This document shows, piece after piece, positions 23,886-33,262 of a stretch of 64,000 nucleotides of DNA. Below the pieces are notes generated by a model, which had not been told where the DNA came from, searched no databases, and worked only from the letters and a program-made list of their open reading frames with translations. How positions within the stretch are numbered: position 1 is the stretch's first letter; each line of letters begins with the position of its first letter. The position numbers and the translations under genes are program-made. Source of the DNA: Gambelia wislizenii (lineage: Eukaryota; Chordata; Lepidosauria; Squamata; Crotaphytidae); NCBI GenBank assembly GCA_030847615.1, contig JAUMIR010000004.1, forward strand, positions 71,083,001-71,147,000. Reading direction: 5' to 3'.

Positions 23886-24406
23886 TAAGCACCAAGAACT
23901 TTAGAGAAACAAGAACTGGTAGTTAGTGGAGACAGGTGTATTCCTCTACAACAGACGTGGGCAAAGCACAGGTACTCCATGTTCTTCTAGGGGGCTAATG
24001 TGTCACTTAGCCTTCCACAACTGCCAACTCCTGCTGTACCAGTATTTTGAATGGTTGCTTGTTTATGTCCCAGAATCCTTTGTGTCTGCACCAAAGGACC
24101 ATTGGTGGAATCTGCTTAAGCTGTAGGTTTTCCTCATTGTCAAGTGCACTATAGTTTTATCATCTCCACTGCCACAGACCATGTTTTCTTTTGAAGGAGC
24201 ATGCAGAGTCAAACTGTGTCTTCTCAGAGAAGTATAAAACCTAACCCAACTCTTTACCAGCATCTTCATCTATTGATCTCTGTAGCATGAAGCTATAAGA
24301 GACAACACGTGTATTCAGCTCCAAATGCCAAAACTAATTAACAGAGATGACATGAAGAATGTCAGGTTCATATCTGAGAAACACAGACTAATTTAACAAG
24401 GCTTAC

Positions 24407-25341
24407 CTATAACGTTCCTCCTGCAAACACTGAGTCATGTAAGTATAGTCTCGTTGTAGCTGGGCCTTGAGGTCTTCCATGGAGTCCTCAAGGTGTGACT
24501 GAATGTCCTTAATATCTCTCAGTTCTTCTATGATGGTCTCAAAATTATAGTGGTGACTATCCAATGTGTTTGACTTGGGACTGCTCAAGCCACCAGGCCC
24601 CGCCCCAGAGTTGCTACCTGCTGCTGAGCCGGAAGTGGCGCTGGAGCACTCATCATCACTACCATATTTGGGGCTCGACACCAGGGTAGCACTGCCACTT
24701 AGAGTCCGCGAGGCCTCTTCAGGGTGCCCATCATCCAGCGTGTCCTTTAAATGGGCAATGTTGTCTGCACTACCAAATTTGTTGCGGATCAAGCTTGCAA
24801 ACTCACGAGGCTTGGAAACTACAGCTGTGTGTGTGGCTTGAGAAAGGCCTGACAGTCCGCCCTTGACACCCTCTACCACTCCACCTCCAAAGCCACTGAT
24901 ACTGGAGCGGACATTGGCTCCTACATCCTTGAGGCCCTGGTGCATGTCCCGGAAGACATCTTTGGGCTGTCGTGAAGGCCCGTTTTGTTCAATCTCCTTT
25001 AGCTTTTTGTGGTAATGCTCAAGTTTCTTATGTAGCTGGGCAATAGTTTGGGCTGACTTCTGATTCTTCTTCTCAAAGACCTGCTTGATACGAGAGGCTT
25101 GTTGCTTGTCAGCATTGTTGGCTAGTTTCAGGTACTCAGCCACATTGTCATCTCGGGCCTCCTGCTCAATCTTGATCTGCTCAGTAATCTTGAGGATCTT
25201 CTGGTGCAAATGGTCAATGGCAGCCTTTGTCCTCTGTGGATCTGGATTGCCATCTGGAACGTCAAGGCAAATATTGCCATCAGCATCACCATGGCTTGTA
25301 TTGGAAGGTAGGCTGAGTTGGCTCACGTCCCCTTTATCCAA
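24407..25341 (-). CDS. TMCC2: TMCC2 large central exon
   Basis: This 935-bp exon encodes about 311 residues. The open frame could begin at TTG (25341), but CCCCAACAG just upstream is a splice acceptor, so the first residue is internal (LDKGD). Visible parts: [20 protein letters not shown] starting the first coiled coil; [58 protein letters not shown], a glycine-rich linker; [20 protein letters not shown]; a serine/glycine-rich low-complexity region with [17 protein letters not shown]; and [20 protein letters not shown]. It ends at 24407 (donor GTAAGC) with a split Arg codon. The [13 protein letters not shown] and [14 protein letters not shown] wording is TMCC2, not TMCC1. TMCC proteins sit in the ER membrane by their C-terminus with coiled coils in the cytosol. 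Human TMCC2 is about 709 residues, so some 250 N-terminal residues are missing here. Confidence 0.97.
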
Positions 25342-25852
25342 CTGTTGGGGAGGGGGAACGAGGAAGAAGAGACAAAAGAGCGTGGAAATACATGAATTAA
25401 AACTTGGATAAACACTTTTTTTAACTTGGATCTAATCTTACAATACTGAATAGACAAGGATTACCCAGGAGGTAGAAACAGTGATGAACTACTGACAGCA
25501 TTCATATAAAATGAGATGAGAGACAGCTATTAAGGTTAAAGTGACTACCAGCAAATCAGCATTTAACTGATCAATCATTTGACTTTCAATCACTTAATTG
25601 AAAAAATGTATATAAATGTTCCAGTTACTAAACTCTCAATACTGATGCCTTTTTGAGATTCCACAAAAGAACATCATTTAGAAGGAAAAACATTTTTTCA
25701 TATTTCCCTTTCTCCCAGAAATATGAAATGCAGGGTAATTCCTATTACAATAATACAAAAAAGCCAAACAATTTTACAAACAAACAAGTCCAAAGTCTCC
25801 AGAGGACTGTCACTACAATGCAGTACCAAAATTGCAGATTTAAAGAGATGTA

Positions 25853-26193
25853 CAGTTGCCCCTCCACATTCGCGGCTTTAACATTCACAGTTTTGATTAT
25901 TTGCAGTTTTTGGGAGCCCTCCCCTCCCAAAAGTGGCAACGATGCTTTAGAAGCCCCATCACTGCTTTTGGGAGGACGGGTGTGGGGTGGAGAGGAGCAG
26001 CAACAGGGCTTCAGAAGCCCCCGTTGCTGCTTCTGGGAGGGCAGGTGGGGGGTGGAGAGGAGCAGCGACAGGGCCTCAGAAGCCCCTATTGCTGCTTCTG
26101 GGAGGGCATGGTGTGATCTATTTTTGTTTGCGGTTTTTTCACATTCGCAGGGATCTTGCAGCCCTAACCCCCACGAATGTGGAGGGACAACTG
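25853..26193. mobile_element. Tc1/mariner-like MITE with internal minisatellite
   Basis: The ends CAGTTGCCCCTCCACATTCG and CGAATGTGGAGGGACAACTG are perfect 20-bp inverted repeats. The left flank is TA and the right is CA. The interior holds about three GC-rich tandem units of roughly 64 bp (GAAGCCCCTATTGCTGCTTC type, 25940-26105). The long plus-strand frame here (25653-26288) is a by-product of the repeat. Confidence 0.8.
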
Positions 26194-26347
26194 CATTAAC
26201 TTTGATTTCAGTTTGTAATCATCTGATTCAGTTGTCTGTGATTCTTATGGCTAGAAGGAAAACTTCAGAAAAAAAGTATGCCATCTAGAAGTCTCTAAAC
26301 TCTATAAGTCTTTATAGATTTTGGTGTGGGGATATTTGTGTTGCAGG

Positions 26348-26660
26348 AGCCAGCATGGTGTAGTGGTTTGAGTGCTGGAGTAGGATACTGGAAGACCAGG
26401 GTTCAAGTCCCCATTGAAATGAAAGAGATATGTTAAGTCCCATCATTTTCATTGGGTCTGCTGTAGGAGAGCAGAATTCAAATCCCTGCTCAGTCACAGA
26501 AACCCACTGGATGAGCTTGGGCAAATCATACTCTCTCAATCTCAGAGGAAGGCAAAGGCAAACCCGCTCTGAAGAAATCTTGCCAAGAATACCCCAATGA
26601 TAGTTTTGCCTTGGGGTCTCCATAAGTTGGAAATGACTTGAAGGGACATAACAACAAACA
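26348..26660 (+). mobile_element. Sauria-type SINE (tRNA head, BovB-like tail)
   Basis: GAGCCAGCATGGTGTAGTGG and GGGTTCAAGTCC give tRNA-like A and B boxes. The body contains CACTGGATGAGCTTGGGCAA and CAGAGGAAGGCAAAGGCAAA. The tail reads AAGTTGGAAATGACTTGAAG and ends in ACAACAAAC, like a BovB LINE tail. An extra segment near 26420-26470 duplicates part of the head. Confidence 0.85.
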
Positions 26661-26663
26661 ACC

Positions 26664-26826
26664 TATCATGTGGTTTTCTTGGCAAGATTTGTTCAGAGGA
26701 GGTTTGCCTTTGCCTTCCTCTGAGGCTGAGAGAGTGTGACTTGCCCAAAATCACCCAGTGGGTCTCCATGGTTGAGCAGGGATTCAAACCCTGGTTTCCA
26801 GAGTTGCTCAGACCACTACACCTTGC
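26664..26826 (-). mobile_element. Sauria-type SINE, inverted neighbour
   Basis: The same SINE in reverse: TCTTGGCAAGATTTGTTCAG, CTTCCTCTGAGGCTGAGAGA and GATTCAAACCCTGG. The BovB tail end is missing. It lies tail to tail with the copy at 26348-26660. Confidence 0.8.
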
Positions 26827-27794
26827 TTGCTTTGCTGTGGTTTGCAGGGAGAAAAGCTGTTGAATGGAACTGAGCAAGTGGGAAAGGTTTTGCACTGGGG
26901 TTTACTCTTGAGAAGATATGCATAGAATTGAATCATCCTTTGTATGCTTGGTAACAAAGAATGGTAAGAAATACAACCAGCCCTACCTAATTGGCTTTGG
27001 CCCTGCCTGCTCTGTATCTTTGGCTCCACTTCATACCCTAAGCCCTTCTCACTGTTAGCATGCAGGTACCAACAACCTTCCCAAATTGGAATTCTGCCCC
27101 TTCCCCACATCTATCATAGGAGGTGAAAAGACCAGAAACAACCTAAAGATACAGTTTTGAGATTAATGTGCCTTTGTGTCCCAGTTTTGCTCAGCAAGAA
27201 GCAATTCTTCTGGCTATCATCTGACACTGGAATGATAGAAAGCTGCTAATTAAATATGGGTTACAGTTAATGAGGCTTTTTTAAAAAACAAAATCCTGCC
27301 TACCAGACAATATGATGTGCACAGAAAATTTACTTCAGAATCTAAGAACTCTACTCCTCAATAAATGCATAATATAAACCCTTAGAAAACACTGCTTTCC
27401 CATTTGAAATGCAAAATAATAAATACTCACCACACGTTGATTTTTCTATGCAAATTATTACACAAACTGAAGTAGCCTATTGAATGGCTTTGGGCTTGCA
27501 ACTAGGAGATGACAAAAGTTAAGTGTATTCAACAGATGCTGTCTAATTTAATAGCACCCTGTTTTCATGGAAGATTCTCTAATGCCCAAGGCCCTTTGAG
27601 GACTGTCACTACAGTGCAGTACCAGAGAAGCTTCCTACATAAAAGAAATGAAGAGTTTAAGGGCCTGTTCAAATAGACAAATGGCATGTCTAAATTGAGC
27701 AATCAAAGATATAGTCAACAGCAATTCCCATAATCATTGTGGCACTATTGCCACAGCCATGTGAACTGTAGCTAACTTATTCAGCCAGTAAATA

Positions 27795-28041
27795 TAGTTG
27801 GACCCCCACAGGGATTTAGTTCCCAGACTTACTGTGGATACTGGAAACTGAAAATAACAGCAAACCCCATTAAAATAAAAGACTTCCAGTAAAAACATAC
27901 CATAGAGTTCCATTGGATGACCGAGAGAGGATGTCTCTCTAGGCATTTTCCAGTACAACTCTATGGTATGTGTCACTACTTTGTGTACAATGGATAACTG
28001 AAACTGTGGATATTGGTTCTGCGGATATGGGAGGCCAACTG
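27795..28041. mobile_element. Tc1/mariner-like MITE
   Basis: The ends TAGTTGGACCCCC and GGGAGGCCAACTG are inverted repeats between TA dinucleotides. The interior includes CATAGAGTTCCATTGG, as in the 4463 family. Its last 21 bases are also the start of the 750-bp duplicated block. Confidence 0.7.
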
Positions 28042-28770
28042 TATATAAGCCCTATTCAAGCACTCAGCATAAGAGGGTGCAAGGGAAACAGTACTTAAAT
28101 ACACTCTACACCCTCTATTCCCCCACACATTTCAGTGTCCACTTGTAGGTTGTATGCATGAAAAAGGAAATTAGAGCATGGCCAATTATCATGACTCAAT
28201 CTCCCCTCCATATGCCTGAGCAGGGCTATTATGTTTATTGTTCATATGAGTATACCCCTGAAGGCAGACAAGAGCGTTTGTGAACCAGCCCACTATACAA
28301 TTCAAGAAGGAAATTGCCAAGCTTGAACATGTCCAGAGGAGGGCGACCAAAATGGTGGGAAGACTGGAAGCCATGCCCTATGAGGAGCAGCTTAGAGTTC
28401 TGGGCATGTTTAGCCTGGAGAAGAGAAGGTTAAGAGGGGACATGATAGCCATGTTTAAATATTTGAAGGGATGTCATACTGAGGATAGAGCAAGCTTGTT
28501 TTATGCTGCTCTAGAGATAAGGACATGGAGCAATGGACTCAAACTACAGGAAAAGAGATTCCATCTAAACATTAGGAGGAACTTCCTGATGGTAAGAGCT
28601 GTTCGGCAGTGGAATGTGCTGCCTGGGAGTGTGATGGAGTCTCCTTCTTTGGAGGTTTTTAAACAGATGCTGGATGGCCATCTGTCGGGAATGCTTTGAT
28701 TGGATAGTCCTGCATGGCAGGGGGTTGGACTATATAGCCCCTTTGGTCTCTTCCAACTCTATGATTCTAT
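28021..28770 (+). repeat. 750-bp inverted duplicate, copy 2 (mate at 848-1597)
   Basis: It matches 848-1597 in inverse orientation, end to end. It contains 21 bp of MITE end, about 255 bp of unidentified sequence and the CR1 3' end (28298-28770). Here the full MITE precedes the block, so this copy looks like the more complete arrangement. Confidence 0.85.
28298..28770 (+). mobile_element. CR1 LINE 3' end
   Basis: The plus strand encodes IQFKKEIAKLEHVQRRATKM, PYEEQLRVLGMFSLEKRR and the carboxyl LDGHLSGML, then the CR1 3' UTR GGTTGGACTATATAGCCCC and CTCTATGATTCTAT. 5'-truncated; the final frame is open for about 139 codons but has no catalytic RT part. Confidence 0.88.
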
Positions 28771-28867
28771 AACACAATATATAGATGTGTTAATGGCTCA
28801 TCATGAAAGTGAAGACCTCATATTAGGATCCTTGTAAAGTATCATAGTGTGGAGAACAAAGGACAGA

Positions 28868-28970
28868 GGAACATGCATCCTTCCAGATATTTAGGTCTAC
28901 ATCTCCTATCTGTCCAAAACAACTGTAGCCCAAAACATCTTGAAGGCCAAAGGCTCCTCACCCTTGCTAC
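28868..28970. mobile_element. hAT-like foldback remnant
   Basis: CCAGATATTTAGGTCTACATC and AACTGTAGCCCAAAACATCT are worn arms of the CAACTCCCAT foldback family. The ends are not resolved. Confidence 0.35.
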
Positions 28971-29139
28971 AGATTTATCTCATAAAATTTTCTGTCTTGA
29001 TTGAGGATAAATTCACTTTATAATTGATGAATACCATATTCATGTGGTTTCAAAGCTGGTCCCATGACAACTAAAGCATAATACTGTTTTCACTCAACTA
29101 TCAGATAATAAACTATATGACAATTCTTCTTCTGTCTAC

Positions 29140-29467
29140 GGACTTTTTCGGATGAAGAAAAATAACGCAAGCAGCCTCTCCAGTTTGCGAGGCTGCTGCA
29201 CTGCAAAGTGTCAGTTTCGGATGACGCTGCCCTCTAGCGGTACTGTTGCGGTACCGCAGGGAGAGCTGAGTGTCATATTTTGTTGATTTTTTACTCACGA
29301 AAGTTGATCGTGAGTAAAAATCAACGAAATATGATGCTCAGCTCTCCCTGCGGTACTGCAACAGTACCGGCAGGGGCGAGCGTCATACGAAAGGGGCGCT
29401 TTGCAGCGCAGCAGCCTCGCAAGCTGGAGAGGCTGCTTGCGTTATTTTTCTTCATCCGAAAAAGTCC
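29140..29467. mobile_element. Palindromic Harbinger-like MITE, copy A
   Basis: 328 bp, an almost end-to-end inverted repeat. The ends are GGACTTTTTCGGATGAAG and CTTCATCCGAAAAAGTCC (perfect), flanked by TAC at 29137-29139 and 29468-29470. Inner arms include GAGGCTGCTGCACTGC / GCAGCGCAGCAGCCTC and GCGGTACCGCAGGGAGAGCT / AGCTCTCCCTGCGGTACTGC. The hinge is near TACTCACGAAAGTTGATCGT. No coding capacity. A three-base target duplication supports PIF/Harbinger. Confidence 0.8.
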
Positions 29468-29937
29468 TACAACACACATTTCTGAGCTCTAAATCACCAC
29501 CACTGTATTTTTACCCAAACTTTTTTCACCAGTCCTATATATGTACTCAAAGCATACTGGGACTCAAAGCAGCTACAGATAAGAAAAGAAAAATAGATAT
29601 AGATAAAAAGTACACAAATTTAAAAATAATTAAACTATCAATAGAGTTAAATGCTGCTTAAAAGCACAATTTATTAATGTAATTTAATTCCTTTTCAGTT
29701 CTGATAGTTTTCAGTATAGCAGTGAATGAACTACACGAGTTTTAACTTCTGCCCTAGTAGCAACTGAAACGCTTGAATTCACACTGAATAAAATTTCCAT
29801 GGAATAAACTAGTCTTAACAGGAAGACTAAAGGACACTTTCCAAATGTCACCATGAAAGAGTCTGATTTATTTTTCTTATAGAGAGAGTACATATCTCTT
29901 TTACTTTAAATCAATCTCTTCAAATCTGATACTTTTC

Positions 29938-30000
29938 AGATGGGTTGGACTACAGCTCCCATCATTTCCAGCCAGCATAGCAGAATCTACTTTAAAAGCT
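29938..30000. mobile_element. hAT-like foldback half
   Basis: GGTTGGACTACAGCTCCCAT, then CAGCCAGCATAGC, is one arm of the common foldback family. The partner arm is absent. Confidence 0.4.
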
Positions 30001-30100
30001 TTCCCAAATATTATAAGATTCTAAGAATATATTTCAAAAGCCAGACAATATTAGGGTCAAATTATATCACATACTGGTCATAATGGAATACAGAATCCTA

Positions 30101-31215
30101 GGGGCCGTTTACACGATGAAAATGTCCTGGGAAGAATTCGTGTCGATCCCTGGCAGTTTATACGTACATGGGGTTGGGTATGTGATTTTTGGAAGGGGGG
30201 CCACCTTTTATCCCTCAACCTGCGGGACTTCCAGTCCTGCGGTTTATGCCAGTTTTTTAAAAAGTCACGGGAGGATTCGGAAAATCGGAAATGTAAACAC
30301 CCTGGGACAAAATGTCTCGGTACTGGAATGACCGGAAATGGTGACTGGGGACGGGCTTAGAGATCAGCGACCAGAAAAGGAGGGGTCAGTCACCCGTTCA
30401 ACAGATCCAGCCTCACAAGCCGAAAACAAAGGCATTCCTTCCAGCTGCACGAAGGTTGATGTGTGTGTGTGTGTGCGCGCGCGTGTACTCAATCACCTTT
30501 TTAAATGGATTTCTACACTGCAAACCCTTCAGCTTTACCTTTTCCTCAACTGCATGTTACAGAGAGATCATCGTTCATCCCCTGCCTTGGTCACCTCCCT
30601 GGGTCAGAACGGGCACATTAAAATATTCAAGCCTCTGAGCAAATTAGCACCCTTTAATTCCCCCTCTCTGTGTTTGTGACTTTCAAAACGCCTGCCTATA
30701 GCCGGCTTGAAATCTCTGCAGCCTGCTGTTACGGTTAATATTTTAAAGAGGCAAGGGGAAACCCAAGCGGCTTGATTTCAAAAGGAAAGCACTCAGCTTG
30801 ATTTCAAAGCACTCAGCTTGATTTCAAAAGGAAAGCCCTGCGTCTGAGCGAAAGATCTGTTTGGATCTTTCAAAATGCTTTCTGCCTCTTCTGAAAGGGT
30901 TAAAATTTTAAAGAAGCAAGGGGGAATAACAAACCTCTGCCCCCCCTCTCTCTCCCCCCCAGCCAGCCAATAGCATCGCTCGTGGCGCGGAACTCTAAAG
31001 GAAGTGCGTCACCGAGGTTGTGAAAACACGAGTAATCGCATCTTTGATTGACAGCCAAAAAAAAAAAAAATTAAAACCTAAACAAAACCGGAACTTTGGA
31101 TGTGTAAATATCAGTCACGGGACCACCCGGGATATCCAGATCAGTGACATAAATCATATAAACAGCGAGTGGCGGATTCGTGATCACAAAGTCACGGTAA
31201 GCACTGCGACAATTT
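30101..31215. other. CpG-rich patch, possible promoter or transposon
   Basis: CpG dinucleotides are clearly denser here than around it. GGGGCCGTTTACACGATG at 30101 looks like a transposon end, but I found no inverted partner. At 30963-31020 lie a CCAAT box (AGCCAATAG; ATTGG on the minus strand), GGCGCGG and GTGCGTCAC, a promoter-like cluster on either strand. An 18-bp unit GCACTCAGCTTGATTTCAAA repeats at about 30788-30827. A (GT)n(GC)n run is at 30459-30484. If it is a promoter it could serve a short TMCC2 isoform; a transposon origin is equally likely. Confidence 0.35.
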
Positions 31216-32910
31216 CTGTCATGTAACTGGCACCCTATTCATCATGCCTTCATCTAAAGAGGCATTGTTTGAGAGAGCAACATGCAACTCCCATTTTATC
31301 AGGACTGAAATGTAATTCAGAAAACTAAAGAACAATTTTTGAACTAGCTGTTTTCAGTAGGGAAGTGGAACCCCAGTTTTTAACATCTGGGATACCTGAA
31401 TCTCTACTTGAAATGCCACCATGGTTATGGACCCTGGAATGGGGGAAGGAGTCAAACCCCCTCTAAGGCTAGGCTGGGAGGGTGAGCCCTTCCCCCAAAT
31501 GATCTGGCAAAATTGGACCACCACAACTCCCATGTAGTTTGTCTGCTCAGGAATTTTCAATTAGATGTTTATTAAATGACCGAGCACTAATAAATATATT
31601 CAATTTTGAAATAGCTTTCAAAAAAGGGTAATTTTAACTTAACTCTCAGCCCCCACAAAACCCAGAAAAATCTGGAAAGACAAACAGGGTGTGACTTCTG
31701 GTCACTTCTGAGTTAGGCTTACAGCTGATTTGAGGGCATTTTGGGTTGCTGGATCCCACTGGGGAAGGAAGTTGGGTGAAATTTGGCCCCACCTCACTTC
31801 AGTTTCCCACCCCGCTTTATAAAACTTTATCTTAAAGTACCTATCCAAGGTCATGCTATTTATTGGGAAGTCAGGTGAAATTTGCCTCTCTTTTACCACA
31901 GGCACTGGGAAAGCCAAGAAGACAAGAGATTGTGCTGGATCTAGTACTCAGCTTAGAGAGCCCACTAACCCTCTGCAGTCCAGATAAAACTATACCCAGC
32001 CTTGCTAGGTATTGGTCTAGCCACATCCTCCAAATTCCATTGATCATAATGAAATGATGATAGCCCAGACAGCTTTTCCTTGGAAACAGCTGACTCAGAA
32101 GCCTACGCCAAGCCCATCTTAGTTTACACCATACCTTACAGTGTTCATCCAGTTCCAGTACTCTCTTCTTTCTCATAGTAGTTTAAACCTCACTGCTGAG
32201 TTGCAGCAAAGAAAAACCATGAGGAAATGGTGGTTTCTTTTCTCTGGCAAAGGACAAACACAGGGAAACAATGCCAAAGCCATCGAAAACGTAGCAGAGG
32301 ATCTGCCTGGGGTGCTCTTATCTTTCTGATGCAGACATCCTAGTGATGTGTTTTGCTGGGTGATAGAGGCAAGCGTAGGGGAAAAAACAACCCACACACA
32401 TCATCATACGGCACGGCCACAAACTTGCCACAGCCTTTTTAGATCAGCACCTTAAAAAAATCAACAACCAAAGAACCGCAGATTTTACAAACACGGCCTG
32501 CCAGCCTACTCTTAGTTCTCCTGTTGCTCTAGGGACTTTCCAGGGCCCAGAGGAGAGTGAGAGGTTTCTGCTCCGCTGAACTGAAACCTGTAGGAAATGG
32601 ATCCCCCCCACCCCTACAAACTCTTTTGTGCACACTAAAGATAAAAACAACCCAGAAACAGTAACCCTCAGAAAGCTGGAAGAGGAAGTTTCTGAATTTG
32701 TTTCCATGAAGTGCACATTTACAGGGTCACTTGGTTCCCCTTTTTAAGGGGACAGCCTGTAACCTTTTCGGAAATGGAGAAACTGCTATTAGGAAACAGG
32801 AGAGGGAAGAAGAGCCCAAACTACCCATTTTGGACATATTCAGGAAAAGTAACCTGTGGTGGTGGTGGTAAAGCTATCTACATAATATTTACCAACAAAG
32901 ATCTTCTTTA
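31216..32910. other. Intronic stretch without identified features
   Basis: I see no repeat family, RNA gene or coding exon here beyond a poly-A-like tract and scattered AT-rich sequence. Confidence 0.4.
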
Positions 32911-33157
32911 GGGCAGAGCTGGGGAAGTTGTGTCCTATCGGATGTTGTAGGACTCAAATTTCCATTTGAGGCCAGCACTAAATTCCTAAAACAAGAGACT
33001 CCTGAGCTGACTGCTACTGATTTCCTATGATGAAGCAAGTAAAATAGGAAAATATGTTTCAGGGGCGGGGGAGACAGAGATGGGGTGGGGTGAGGGAAAG
33101 GTTTTCTGAGGAATTATGCCAGGCTCCCAGACAAAACACACTGATTACACAGTAGAG

Positions 33158-33262
33158 TCTGGAAAAATTATTTTTCTGTCCTACATCTCCAGGACTCTCA
33201 ACCAGCTGGCTAGGGATTCTGAGAGCTGAAATCTTAAAAGTTAACTTTTCAAAGCTCTGCTT
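33158..33262. mobile_element. hAT-like foldback element
   Basis: GAGTCTGGAAAAATTATTTTT and TTAACTTTTCAAAGCTCTG are imperfect inverted ends; the inner arms are CATCTCCAGGACTCTCAACC and GGGATTCTGAGAGCTG. Same family as 8511 and 9230. Confidence 0.55.

Larger units (their letters stand above)
17217..24406 (-). other. TMCC2: TMCC2 intron between the two coiled-coil exons
   Basis: The donor GTAAGC is at 24406-24401 and the acceptor at 17218-17217. The intron is 7.19 kb, phase 2. It carries an L1 fragment (18398-18877), Penelope-like tails, a foldback element (20983-21118), two CR1 3' ends and an L2 tail. The stretch 22510-23760 shows only an A-rich LINE-like tail near 22980-23030. Confidence 0.85.

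Noticed and set aside
25653..26288. 211-codon plus frame
   Set aside because: It runs across a MITE and its tandem GC-rich units; no protein family resemblance.
26348..26420. tRNA gene
   Set aside because: A and B boxes are there but the sequence continues as a SINE body and no acceptor stem closes. The same holds for 12062 and 1888-2157.
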